Below the pieces are notes generated by a model. It made no database searches. It worked only from the letters and a program-made list of their open reading frames with translations, and was not told the origin of the DNA. Shown in pieces: positions 48,700 to 61,489 of a DNA stretch of 64,000 bases; position 1 is the stretch's first letter, and every line of letters begins with the position of its first letter. Origin of the DNA: Macrobrachium rosenbergii (Eukaryota; Arthropoda; Malacostraca; Decapoda; Palaemonidae); assembly GCF_040412425.1 (NCBI RefSeq), contig NC_089782.1, positions 27,435,780 through 27,499,779 on the forward strand, written 5' to 3'. Both the position numbers and the translations under genes were made by a program.

Positions 48700-51600
48700 G
48701 TCAGGACATGGCGGGTGTCTTGTCCCTGGGAGACGCTTGCTCACAGGTGGGGTGGACTGGCTGGAGGTGGCTTCCAGTACTTGTTCACAGGTGGAGTGGA
48801 CTGGCTGGAGGTGGCTTCAGTTTAAAGCTTGCTGACCCATCAGCCATGGATGGGTGCTGGCATCTGCTGGGGTCAGGACATGGCGGGTGTCTTGTCCCTG
48901 GAGACGCTAGTACTTGTTCACAGGTGGGTGGACTGGCTGGAGGTGGCTTCCAGTTTACAGCTTGCTGACCCATCAGTGGGATGGGCGCTGGCATCTGCTG
49001 GGGTCAGGACATTGTCTGTCCCAGACAGCCACAGGTGGGTGGACTGGCTGGAGGCTGACTGGTGCTCAGGCTGGCATCTGCTGGGGTCAGGACATGGTGG
49101 GTGTCTTGTCCCTGGGAGACGCTAGTACTTGTTCACAGCTGGGTGGACTGGCTGGAGGTGGCTTCAGTTTAAAGCTTGCTGACCCATCAGCCGTGGATGG
49201 GTGCTGGCATCTGCTGGGGTCAGGACATGGCGGGTGTCTTGTCCCTGGGAGACGCTAGTACTTGTTCACAGGCGGGTGTCTTGGTGGACTGGCTGGCTGG
49301 AGGTGGCTTCCAGTTTAAAGCTTGCTGACCCATCAGCCATGTGGATGGGTGCTGGCATCTGGAGCTGGGGTCAGGACATGGCGGCATCTGTGTCTTGTCC
49401 TGGGAGACGCTAGTACTTGTTCAGTTTACAGCTGGACCCATCAAGTGGACTGGCTGGAGGTGGCTTCCAGTTTACAGCTTGCTGACCCATCAGCCGTGGA
49501 TGGGTGCTGGCATGGTGGGTGTCTTGTCCTGGGCTGGGTGGACATGGCTGGAGTGTCTTGTCCCATCAGGGGGTGCTGGCATCTGCTGGGGTCAGGACAT
49601 ACTAGTTTCACAGCTGGGTGGACTGGCTGGAGGTGGCTTCCAGTTTAAAGCTTGCTGACCCATCAGCCGTGGATGGGTGCTGGCATCTGCTGGGGTCAGG
49701 ACATGGCGGGTGTCTTGTCCCTGGGAGACGCTGAGTACTTGTTCACAGCTGGGTGGACTGGCTGGAGGTGGCTTCCTTCAGTTTACAGCTTGCTGACCCA
49801 TCAGCCGTGGATGGGTGCTGGCATCTGCTGCTGGGGTGTCTTGTCCCTGGGAGACGACTTGTTCATGGGTGGACTGGGTGTCTTGTCCCATCAGGATGAC
49901 GCTGGGGTCAGTACTTGTTCACAGCTGGGTGGACTGGCTGGAGGTGGCTTCAGTTCCTTCAGTTTACAGCCATTGCTGACCCATCAGCCGTGGATGGGTG
50001 CTGGCATCTGCTGGGGTCAGGACATGGCGGGTGTCTTGTCCCTGGGAGACGCTAGTACTTGTTCACAGCTGGGTGGACTGGCTGGAGCTGACTGGCTTCC
50101 TTCCAGTTTACAGCTGGCTCAGCCGTGGATGGTGCTGGCATCTGCTTCAGGACAGTTTTGTCCCTGGGAGACAGCTTGCTGAGCCCATCAGCCGTGGATG
50201 GGTGCTGGCATCTGCTGGGGTCAGGACATGGTGGGTGTCTTGTCCCTGGGAGACTTCCAGTTTACTTGTTCACAGCTGGCTGGTCCCTGGGATTGTTCAC
50301 AGCTGGAGTGGACTGGCTGGAGGTGGCTTCCAGTTTACAGCTTGCTGACCCATCAGCCGTGGATGGGTGCTGGCATCTGCTGGGGTCAGGACATGGCCTG
50401 GAGGTGTCTTGTCCCTGGGAGACGTGGTACTTGTTCACAGCTGGGTGGACTGGCTGGAGCTGACTGGCAGTTCCTTCCAGTTTACAGCTTGCTGAGCCAT
50501 CAGCCGTGGATGGGTGCTGGCATCTGCTGGGGTGAGGACATGGTGGGTGTCTTGTCCCTGGGAGACGCTAGTACTTGTTCACAGCTGGGTGGACTGGCTG
50601 GAGGTGGCTTCCAGTTTAAAAGCTTGCTGACCCATCAGCCGTGGATGGGTGCTGGCATCTGCTGGGGTCAGGACATGGCGGGTGTCTTGTCCCTGGGAGA
50701 CGCTTGTTCACAGTACTTGTTCACAGCTGGGTGGACTGGCTGGAGGTGGCTGGCAGGTGTCTTGTCCCTGGAGACGCTAGTTTACAGCTGGGTGGACTGA
50801 CCCATCAGCCGTGGATGGGTGCTGGCATCTGCTGGGGTCAGGACATGGCGGGTGTCTTGTCCCTGGGAGACGCTAGTACTTGTTCACAGCTGGGTGGACT
50901 GGCTGGAGCTGACTGGCAGTGGCTTCCAGTTTTACAGCTTGCTGACCCATCAGCCGTGGATGGGTGCTGGCATCTGCTGGGGTCAGGACATGGCGGGTGT
51001 CTTGTCCATGGGTGGACTGGCTGGAGGTGGCTTCCAGTTTAAGCTGACCCATCAGCCGTGGATGGGTGCTGGCATCTGCTGGGGTCAGGACATGGCCCTT
51101 GTCCCTGGGGACTGGCTGGATCTGCTGGGTGGACTGGCTGGAGCTAGACTGGTTCACAGGTGGGTGGACTGGCTGGAGTGGCCAGTTTACAGCTTGCTGA
51201 CCCATCAGCCGTGGATGGGTGCTGGCATCTGCTGGGGTCAGGACATGGTGGGTGTCTTGTCCCTGGGAGACGCTAGTACTTGTTCACAGCTGGGTGGACT
51301 GGCTGGAGGACTGGTTCTTCCAGTTTACAGCTTGCTGACCCATCAGCCGTGGATGGGTGCTGGCATCTGCTGGGTCCATGCTGTCCCTGGGAGACGCTAG
51401 GTTCACAGGTGGGTGGACTGGCTGGAGGTGTCTTGTCCCATCAGGGAGGGTGCGGCTCTGCTGTACTTGTTCTTGCTGGGTGGACTGGCTGGGTGGACTG
51501 GCTGGAGTGGCTTCCAGTTTAAAGCTTGACCCATCAGCCGTGGATGGGTGCTGGCCGTGGATGGGTGCTGGCATCTGTTCTGGGGTCAGGACATCAGCCG

Positions 51601-54600
51601 TGGATGGGTGTCTTGTCCCATGGGAGATGTCCCTGGGAGACGCTAGTACTTGTTCACAGCTGGGTGGACTGGCTGGAGGTGGCTTCCAGTTTACAGCTTG
51701 CTGACCCATCAGCCGTGGATGGGTGCTGGCATCTGCTGGGGTCAGGACATGGCGGGTGTCTTGTCCCCTGGGAGGCATGTACTTGTTCACAGCTGGGGAC
51801 TGGCTGGAGCTGACTGGCTTCCTTCCAGTTTACAGCTTGCTGACCCATCAGCCGTGGATGGGTGCTGGCATCTGCTGGGAGACGCTAGTACTTGTTCACA
51901 GCTGGGTGGACTGGCTGGAGGTGGCAGCCTTCCAGTTTACAGCTTGCTGACCCATCAGCCGTGGATGGGTGCTGGCATCTGCTGGGGTCAGGACATGGTG
52001 GGTGTCTTGTCCTGGGAGACGCTAGTACTTGTTCACAGCTGGGTGGACTGGCTGGAGGTGGCTTCCAGTTTACAGCTTGCTGACCCATCAGCCGTGGATG
52101 GGTGCTGGCATCTGCTGGGGTCAGGACATGGTGGGTGTCTTGTCCCTGGGAGACGCTAGTACTTGTTCACAGGTGGGTGGACTGGCTGGAGGTGGCTTCC
52201 TTTTACAGCTTGCTGACCCATCAGCCGTGGATGGGTGCTGGCATCTGCTGGGGTCAGGACATGGCGGGGGGGAGACGCTGTCTTGTCCCTGGGAGACGCT
52301 GACCCATCACTTGTTCACAGCTGGGTGGACTGGCTGGTCCCTGGGAGGTGGTACTTGTTCACAGTTTAGGTGGCAGTTTAAAGCTTGCTGACCCATCAGC
52401 CGTGGATGGGTGCTGGCATCTGCTGGGGTCAGGACATGGTGGGTGTCTTGTCCTGGGAGACGCTAGTACTTGTTCACAGGTGGGTGGACTGGCTGGAGGT
52501 GGCTTCCAGTTTACAACTTGCTGAGCCATCAGCCAAGATTGGGTTCTGGCATTTGCTGGGGTCAGGACATGGCGTGGGTGTCTTGTCCCTGGGAGACCCT
52601 AGTCACAGCTGGCTGTGGCTTCTTTACAGCTTGCTGACCCATCAGCCGTGGATGGGTGCTGGCATCTGCTGGGGTCAGGACATGGTGGGTGTCTTGTCCC
52701 TGGGAGACGCTTACACAGCTGGGTGGACTGGCTGGAGTGGCTTCCAGTTTACAGCTTGCTGACCCATCAGCCGTGGATGGGTGCTGGCATCTGCTGGGGT
52801 CAGGACATGGTGGGTGTCTTGTCCCAGACGCTAGTACTTGTTCACAGCTGGACTGGCTGGAGGTGGCTTCAGTTTACAGCTTGCTGACCCATCAGCCGTG
52901 GATGGGTGCTGGCATCTGCTGGGGTCAGGACATGGCGGGTGTCTTGTCCCTGGGAGACGCTAGTACTTGTTCACAGCTGGGTGGACTGGCTGGAGGTGGC
53001 TTCCTTCCAGCTACAGCTTGCTGACCCATCAGCCGTGGATGGGTGCTGGCATCTGCTGATCAGGACATGGCGGGTGTCTTGTCCCTGGGAGACGCATGGG
53101 TGGACTGGCTGGAGGTGGCTTCCTTCCCAGTTTAAAGCTTGCTGACCCATCAGCCGTGGATGGGTGCTGGCATCTGCTGGGGTCAGGACATGGTGGGTGT
53201 CTTGTCCTGGGAGACGCTAGTACTTGTTCACAGCTGGGTGGACTGGCTGGGAGTTTACAGCTTGCTGACCCATCAGCCGTGGATGGGTGCTGGCATCTGC
53301 TGGGGTCAGGACATGGTGGGTGTCTTGTCCCTGGGAGACGCTAGTACTTGTTCACAGCTGGGTGGACTGGCTGGAGGTGGCTTCCAGTTTACAGCTTGCT
53401 GACCCATCAGCCGTGGATGGGTGCTGGCATCTGCTGGGGTCAGGACATGGTGGGTGTCTTGGCTTCCCTGGACCCATCAGATGGGTGCTGGCATCTGCTG
53501 GGGTCAGGACATACTTGTTCACAGGTGGGTGGACTGGCTGGAGGTGGCTTCCAGTTTACAGCTTGCTGACCCATCAGCCGTGGATGGGTGCTGGCATCTG
53601 CTGGGGTCAGGACATGGTGGGTGTCTTGTCCCTGGGAGACGCTAGTACTTGTTCACAGCTGGGTGGACTGGCTGGAGGTGGCTTCTGGCAGTTTAGACAG
53701 CTTGTTCTGACCCATCAGCCGTGGATGGGTGCTGGCATCTGCTGGGGTCAGGACATGGCTGTCTTGTCCCTGGGAGACGCTAGTACTTGTTCACAGCTGG
53801 GTGGACTGGCTGGAGGTGGCTTCCTTCCAGTTTACAGCTTGCTGACCATCAGCCGTGGATGGGTGCTGGCATCTGCTGGGGTCAGGACATGGCGGGTGTC
53901 TTGTCCCTGGGAGACTTACTTGTTCACAGCTGGGTGGACTGGCTGGAGGTGGCTTCCAGTTTAGCTGGGTGCTTGCTGACCCATCAGCCGTGGATGGATG
54001 GGTGCTGGCAGGACATGGCTGTCTTGTGGGACGCTAGTACTTGTTCATGAGGTGGCTTCAGTTTACAGACCATGGTGGATGGGTGCTGGCATCTGCTGGG
54101 GTCAGGACATGGCGGGTGTCTTGTCCCTGGGAGACGCTAGTACTTGTTCACAGCTGGGTGGACTGGCTGAGGTGGCTTCCAGTTTACAGCTTGCTGACCC
54201 ATCAGCCGTGGATGGGTGCTGGCATCTGCTGGGGTCAGGACATGGGGGTGTCTTGTCCCTGGAGACGCTAGTACTTGTTCACAGCTGGGTGGACTGGCTG
54301 GAGGTGGCTTCCTTCCAGTTTACAGCTTGCTGACCCATCAGCCGTGGATGGGTGCTGGCATCTGCTGGGGTCAGGACATGGCGGGTGTCTTGTCCCTGGG
54401 AGACGCTAGTACTTGTTCACAGCTGGGTGGACTGGCTGGAGGTGGCTTCCAGTTTACAGCTTGCTGACCCATCAGCCGTGGATGGGTGCTGGCATCTGCT
54501 GGGGTCAGGACATGGCGGGTGTCTTGTCCCTGGGAGACGCTAGTACTTGTTCACAGCTGGGTGGACTGGCTGGAGGTGGCTTCCAGTTTACAGCTTGCTG

Positions 54601-57600
54601 ACCCATCAGCCGTGGATGGGTGCTGGCATCTGCTGGGGTCAGGACATGGCGGGTGTCTTGTCCCTGGGAGACAGATTGTTCACAGCTGGGTGGACTGGCT
54701 GGAGGTGGCTTTTTAAAGCTTGCTGACCCATCAGCCGTGGATGGGTGCTGGCATCTGCTGGGGTCACATGGCGGGTGGTCCCTGGGAGACGCTGTTCACA
54801 GTGGACTGGCTGGCAGTGGCTTCCAGTTTACAGTCCCATCAGCCGTGGATGGGTGCTGGGACATCTGCTGGGACAGGACTTGGCTGGGTGTCTTGTCCCT
54901 GGGAGACTCTGCTAGTACTTGTTCACAGCTGTGGTGGACTGGCTGGAGGTGGCTTCCAGTTTAGTTTGACCCATCAGCCGTGGATGGGTGCTGGCATCTG
55001 CTGGGGTCATGGCAGCCTTGTTCACAGCTGGGTGGACTGGCTGTGGCTTCCAGTTTACAGCTTGCTGACCCATCAGCCGTGGATGGGTGCTGGCATCTGC
55101 TGGGGTCAGGACATGGCGGGTGTCTTGTCCCTGGGAGACGACTTGTTCACAGGTGGGTGGACTGGCTGGAGGTGGCTTCCAGTTTACTTGTTCAGCAGGA
55201 TGGGTGCTGGGTGGACTGTCTTGTCCCTGGGAGGTGGCTTGTTCACAGCTGGGTGGACTGGCTGGAGGTGGCTTCCAGTTTACAGCTTGCTGACCCATCA
55301 GCCGTGGATGGGTGCTGGCATCTGCTGGGGTCAGGACATGGCGGGTGTCTTGTCCCTGGGAGACGCTAGTACTTGTTCACAGCTGGGTGGACTGGCTGGA
55401 GGTGGCTTCAGTTTACAGCTGCTGACCCATCAGCCATGGATGGGTGCTGGCATCTGCTGGGGTCAGGACATGGCTGTCTTGTCCCTGGGAGACGCTTACT
55501 TGTTCACAGCTGGGTGGACTGGCTGGAGGTGGCTTCCAGTTTACAGCTTGCTGACCCATCAGCCGTGGATGGGTGCTGGCATCTGCTGGGGTCAGGACAT
55601 GGCGGGTGTCTTGTCCCTGGGAGACGCTAGTACTTGTTCACAGCTGGGTGGACTGGCTGGAGGTGGCTTCCAGTTTAAAGTTCACTGAGCCGTGGATGGG
55701 TGCTGGCATCTGCTGGGCAGGACATGGCGGGTGTCTTGTCCCTGGGAGTTTACTTGTTCACAGCTGGGTGGACTGGCTGGAGGTGGCTGTTTACACCCCC
55801 ATCAGCCGTGGATGGGTGCTGGCATCTGCTGGGGTCAGGACATGGCGGGTGTCTTGTCCCTGGGAGACGTTTACTAGACTGGCAGTACTTGTTCACAGGT
55901 GGGTGGACTGGCTGGAGGTGGCTTCAGTTTACAGCTTGCTGACCCATCAGCCGTGGATGGGTGCTGGCATCTGCTGGGGTCAGGACATGGTGGGTGTCTT
56001 GTCCCTGGGAGACGCTAGTACTTGTTCACAGCTGGGTGGACTGGCTGGAGGTGGCTTCCAGTTTACAGCTTGCTGACCCATCAGCCGTGGATGGGTGCTG
56101 GCATCTGCTGGGGTCAGGACATGGCGGGTGTCTTGTCCCTACTTGTTCACAGGACTGAGGTGGCTTCTTTACAGCTTGCTGACCCATCAGCCATGGATGG
56201 GTGCTGGCATCTGCTGGGGTCAGGACATGGCGGGTGTCTTGTCCCTGGGAGACTAGTACTTGTTCACAGCTGGGTGGACTGGCTGGAGGTGGCTTCCAGT
56301 TTACAGCTTGCTGACCCATCAGCCGTGGATGGGTGCTGGCATCTGCTGGGGTCAGGACATGGCGGGTGTCTTGTCCCTGGGAGACGCTAGTACTTGTTCA
56401 CAGGTGGTGTGGACTGGCTGGAGGTGGCTTCCAGTTTACAGCTTGCTGACCCATCAGCCGTGGATGGGTGCTGGCATCTGCTGGGGTCAGGACATGGCCA
56501 GACGCTAGTACTTGTTCACAGCTGGGTGGACTGGCTGGAGGTGGCTTCCAGTTTAAAGCTTGCTGACCCATCAGCCGTGGATGGGTGCTGGCATCTGCTG
56601 GGGTCAGGACATGGCGGGTGTCTTGTCCCTGGGAGACGCTAGTACTTGTTCACAGGTGGGTGGACTGGCTGGAGGTGGCTTCCAGTTTACAGCTTGCTGA
56701 CCCATCAGCCATGGATGGGTGCTGGCATCTGCTGGGGTCAGGACATGGCGGGTGTCTTTTCCCTGGGAGACGCTAGTACTTGTTCACAGCTGGGTGGACT
56801 GGCTGGAGGTGGTTTCCAGTTTACATCTGCTTGCTGAGACCCACAGGTGGGTGGACTGGCTGGAGGTGGCTTCCAGTGGATGGTGGATGGGTGCTGGCAT
56901 CTGCTGGGGTCAGGACATGGTGGGTGTCTTGTCCCTGGGAGACGCTAGTACTTGTTCACAGCTGGGTGGACTGGCTGGAGGTGGCTTCAGTTTACAGCTT
57001 GCTGACCCATCAGCCATGGGTGCTGGCATCTGCTGGGGTCAGGACATGGGGGTGTCTTGTCCCTGGGAGACATCTTGTTCACAGCTGGGTGGACTGGCTG
57101 GAGGTGGCAGTTTACAGCTTGCTGACCCATCAGCCGTGGATGGGTGCTGGCATCTGCTGGGGTCAGGACATGGCGGGTGTCTTGTCCCTGGGAGACGCTA
57201 GTACTTGTTCACAGGTGGGTGGACTGGCTGGACAGCTTGCTGACCCATCAGCCGTGGATGGTTGCTGGCATCTGCTGCAGGACATGGCGGGTGTCTTGTC
57301 CCTGGGAGACGCTAGTACTTGTTCACAGGTGGGTGGACTGGCTGGAGGTGGCTTCAGTTTACAGCCTGACCCATCAGCCATGGATGGGTGCTGGCATCTG
57401 CTGGGGTCAGGTTCACATGGGGTGGACTGGCTGGAGGTCTTGTCCCTGGGAGATCTGCTGGGGTCAGGACATGGCGCTTGTCCCTGGGAGTACTTGTTCA
57501 CAGCTGGGTGGACTGGCTGGACTTCCAGTTTAAAGCTGCTGACCCATCAGCTGGATGGGTGCTGGCATCTGCTGGGGTCAGGACATGGCGGTGTCTTGTC

Positions 57601-59040
57601 CCTGGGAGACGCTAGTACTTGTTCACAGCTGGGTGGACTGGCTGGAGGTGGCTTCCAGTTTAGCCATCAGCCGTGGATGGGTGCTGCTCTGCTGGGGTCA
57701 GGACATGGGTGTCTTGTCCTTGGGAGACATCTTGTTCACAGCTGGGTGGACTGGCTGGAGGTGGCTTCCAGTTTAAAGCTTGCTGACCCATCAGCCGTGG
57801 ATGGGTGCTGGCATCTGCTGGGGTCAGGACATGGCGGGTGTCTTGTCCCTGGGAGACGCTAGTACTTGTTCACAGCTGGGTGGACTGGCTGGAGGTGGCT
57901 TCCAGTTTAAAGCTTGCTGACCCATCAGCCGTGGATGGGTGCTGGCATCTGCTGGGGTCAGGACATGGCGGGTGTCTTGTCCCTGGGAGACGCTGGACTG
58001 GGCTTTAAAGCTTGCTGACCCATCAGCCGTGGATGGGTGCTGGCATCTGCTGGGGTCAGGACATGGCGGGTGTCTTGTCCCTGGGAGACGTTAGTACTTG
58101 TTCACAGCTGGGTGGACTGGCTGGAGGTGGCTTCAGTTTACAGCTTGCTGACCCATCAGCCGTGGATGGGTGCTGGCATCTGCTGGGGTCAGGACATGGC
58201 GGGTGTCTTGTCCCTGGGAGACGCTAGTACTTGTTCACAGCTGGGTGGACTGGCTGGAGCCTTCCCAGTTTACAGCTTGCTGACCCATCAGCCGTGGATG
58301 GGTGCTGGCATCTGCTGGGGTCAGGACATGGCGGGGTGTCTTGTCCCTGGGAGACGCTAGTACTTGTTCACAGCTGGGCTGGACTGGCTGGAGTGGCTTC
58401 CAGTTTACAGCTTGCTGACCCATCAGCCGTGGATGGGTGCTGGCATCTGCTGGGGTCAGGACATGGCGGGTGTCTTGTCCCTGGGAGACGCTAGTACTTG
58501 TTCACAGCTGGGTGGACTGGCTGGAGGTGGCTTCAGTTTACAGCTGCTGACCCATCAGCCGTGGATGGGTGCTGGCATCTGCTGGGGTCAGGACATGGCA
58601 GGTGTCTTGTCCTGGGAGACGCTAGTACTTGTTCACAGGTGGGTGGACTGGCTGGAGGTGGCTTCCAGTTTACAGCTTGCTGACCACCAGCCATGGATGG
58701 ATGTTCACAGGGGTGGACTGGCTGGAGGTGGCTTCTGCTGGGATGGGTGCTGGCATCTGCTGGGGTCAGGACATGGCGGGTGTCTTGTCCCTGGGAGACG
58801 CTAGTACTTGTTCACAGGTGGGTGGACTGGCTGGAGGTGGCTTCCAGTTTACAGCTTGGTGGGTGCTGGCATCTGCTGGGGTCAGGACATGGCCTTGTCC
58901 CTGGACGCTAGTACTTGTTCACAGCTGGGTGGACTGGCTGGAGTAGTTTACAGCTTGTGACCCATCAGCCGTGGATGGGTGCTGGCATCTGCTGGAGGAC
59001 ATGGCGGGTGTCTTGGCCTGGAGCTGTTCTGAGACTGGCT
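48700..59040 (+). repeat. Satellite block 8: young CATGGCGGG / GACGCT units
   Basis: Dominated by the consensus unit with all three CpG sites kept (GGCGGG, GACGCT, GCCGTGG) and GAGGTGGCTTCCAG. Long runs of near-identical units (54.1-54.7 kb, 57.77-58.5 kb) are broken by units with internal losses or shuffled words (49.3-49.6, 50.7-51.2, 51.4-51.6, 52.3 and 54.7-55.2 kb). Confidence 0.85.
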
Positions 59041-61430
59041 GGAGGTGGCTTCAGTTTACAGCTTGCTGACCCATCAGCCGTGGATGGGTGCTGGCATCTG
59101 CTGGGGTCAGGACATGGTGGGTGTCTTGTCCCTGGGAGACAGTTCTTGCTGGACTGGCTGGAGGTGGCCATCAGCCACCAGCCGTGGATGGGTGCTGGCA
59201 TCTGCTGGGGTCAGGACATGGTGGGTGTCTTGTCCCTGGGAGATGCTAGTACTTGTTCACAGCTGGGTGGACTGGCTGGAGCTGACTGGCGGTTGCTTCC
59301 AGTTTACAGCTTGCTGAGCCACCAGCCGTGGATGGGTGCTGGCATCTGCTGGGGTCAGGACATGGTGGGTGTCTTGTCCCTGGGAGACGCTAGTACTTGT
59401 TCACAGCTGGGTGGACTGGCTGGAGCTGACTGGCAGTTGCTTCCAGTTTACAGCTTGCTGAGCCACCAGCCGTGGATGGGTGCTGGCATCTGCTGGGGTC
59501 AGGACATGGTGGGTGTCTTGTCCTGGGAGATGCTCTTGTTCCTGGGTGGACTGGCTGGAGCTGACTGGCGGTTGCTTGTTTACAGCAGCCACCAGCTGTG
59601 GATGGGTGCTGGCATCTGCTGGGGTCAGGACATGGTGGGTGTCTTGTCCCTGGGAGATGCTAGTACTTGTTCACAGCTGGGTGGACTGGCTGGAGCTGAC
59701 TGGCTTGCTTCCAGTTTACTGCTGAGCCACCAGCCGTGGATGGGTGCTGGCATCTGCTGGGGTCAGGACATGGTGGGTGTCTTGTCCTGGGAGACGCTGA
59801 TACTTGTTCACAGGTGGGTGCTGGCTCCGTGGATGGGTGCTGGCATCTGCTGGGGTCAGGACATGGTTGTTGGGGAGGCTTGCCAGTTTATAGTACTTGT
59901 TCAAGCTGGGTGGACTGGCTGGAGCTTGCTGAGCCATCAGCCACCAGCCATGGATGTGCTGGCATCTGCTGGGGTCAGGACATGGTGGGTGTCTTGTCCC
60001 TGGGAGACTTGTTCACAGCTGGGTGGACTGGCTGGACTTGTTTACAGCCATCAGCTGGGATGGGTGCTGGCATGGCTGGGGTCAGACTGTCCCTGGGTTG
60101 CTTCCAGTTTAAATGGGTGCTGGCATCTGCTGGTGCTTGTCCCTGGGAGATGACAGCCATCAGCCGTGGATGGGTGCTGGCATCTGCTGGGGTCAGGGGG
60201 TCAGGACATGGTGGGGGTCTTGTCCCTGGGAGATGCTAGTACTTGTTCACAGCTGGGTGGACTGGCTGGAGCTGACTGGCAGTTGCTTCCAGTTTACAGC
60301 TTGCTGAGCCATCAGCCGTGGATAAGTGCTGGCATCTGCTGGGGTCATGACATGGAGGGGGTCTTGTCCCTGGGAGACGCTAGTACTTGTTCACAGCTGG
60401 GTGGACTGGCTGGAGCTGACTGGCAGTTGCTTCCAGTTTACAGCTTGCTGAGCCATCAGCTGTGGATGGGTGCTGGCATCTGCTGGGGTCAGGACATGGT
60501 GGGTGTCTTGTCCCTGGGAGATGCTAGTACTTGTTCACAGCTGGGTGGACTGGCTGGAGGTGACTGTGGGTTTCTTCCAGTTTAAAGCTTGCTGACCCAT
60601 CAGCCGTGGATGGGTGCTGGCATCTGCTGGGGTCAGGACATGGTGGGGGTCTTGTTCCTGGGTGATGCTAGTACTTGTTCACAGCTGGGTGGACTGGCTG
60701 GAGGTGACTGGGTTGTTTCCAGTTTAAAGCCACTTTAAAGCTTGGATGGGTGCTGATCTGCCATCAGCTGTGGGGTGGTGGGTGCTTGCATCTGCTGGGT
60801 TCAGGACTGGCTGGTGGGTGTCTTGTCCCTGGGAGACTTGCTGGGAGTACTTGTTCACAGCTGGATGGGTGCTGGCATCTGCTGGGGTCTGGCTTGTCCC
60901 TGGAGGTGACTGGGGGTTGCTTCCACTTTAAAGCTTGCTGACCCATCAGCCGTGGATGGGTGCTGGCATCTGCTGGGGTCAGGACAGGTGGGGGTCTTGT
61001 TCATGGGAGACTAGTACTTGTTCACTGCTGGGTCGACTGGCCCTAGGTGACTGGGGGTTGCTTCCACTTTAAAGCTTGCTGACCCATCAGCTGTGGGTGG
61101 GTGCTTGCATCCGCTGGCGTCAGGAAATGGTGGGTGTCTTGTCCCTGGGAGACTAGTACTTGTTCACTGCTGGGTCAACTGGCCGGAGGTGACTGGGGGT
61201 TGCTTCCACTTTAAAGCTTGCTGACCCATCAGCTGTGGGTGGGTGCTTGCATCTGCTGGGTTCAGGAAATGGTGGGTGTCTTGTCCCTGGGAGACTAGTA
61301 CTTGTTCACTGCTGGGTCGACTGGCCGGAGGTGACTGGGGGTTGCTTCCACTTTAAAGCTTGCTGATCCATCAGCTGTGGGTGGGTGCTGGTATCTGCTG
61401 ATGTCAGGACATGGTGATCAAAGATGCTGC
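59041..61430 (+). repeat. Satellite block 9: right-end block
   Basis: GAGCCACCAGCC / GAGCTGACTGG units, then GAGGTGACTGGGGGTTGCTT with CCACTTTAAAGCTTGC and CTGGGTCAACTGGCCGGAGG units from about 60.9 kb at ~136-138-bp spacing. The last recognisable words are GGTATCTGCTGATGTCAGGA at 61,388. A weak partial unit (TTGTTTGCAATGGG) fades by about 61,480. Confidence 0.85.
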
Positions 61431-61489
61431 TACTTGTTTGCAATGGGTTTGCAGGTGAGGGGGCGTTGGGTTTGCTTCCTATGTCAAAA

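Larger units (their letters stand above)
19826..61430 (+). repeat. 134-bp satellite array, ~41.6 kb
   Basis: One head-to-tail array in a single orientation. In the cleanest stretch, successive units start at 36,678, 36,812, 36,946 and 37,080, exactly 134 bp apart. Landmarks in order are GATGGGTGCTGGCATCTGCT, GGGGTCAGGACATGG(C/T)GGG, TGTCTTGTCCCTGGGAGACG, CTAGTACTTGTTCACAGCTG, GGTGGACTGGCTGGAGGTGG, CTTCCAGTTTACAGCTTGCT and GACCCATCAGCCGTG. My count for one consensus unit is A19 T35 G49 C31, about 60% GC and G-rich on the + strand, against AT-rich flanks. Dividing length by period suggests roughly 300 units, not counted individually. Since 134 is not a multiple of three, each frame is interrupted about once per unit; open frames are by-products. 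The left edge lies inside the end of the coiled-coil ORF (diverged first unit from about 19,826); the right edge fades at about 61,430-61,480. Confidence 0.97.

Noticed and set aside
20063..60946. Well over a hundred open frames of 60-412 codons (Trp/Gly/Leu-rich on +, Pro/Ser/His-rich on -), e.g. 58,915-60,153
   Set aside because: They are translations of the 134-bp or ~66-bp satellite. The same peptides recur in all three frames as the frame rotates (134 is not a multiple of three) and each dies at a unit-encoded stop. Longer ones exist only where indels remove stops.
19826..61430. CRISPR array
   Set aside because: Units are contiguous and similar over their whole length; there are no unique spacers between short repeats, and the setting is eukaryotic.
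19826..61430. Centromere or rDNA spacer
   Set aside because: No rRNA sequence is present, and nothing in the window shows a centromeric role; array size alone is not evidence.
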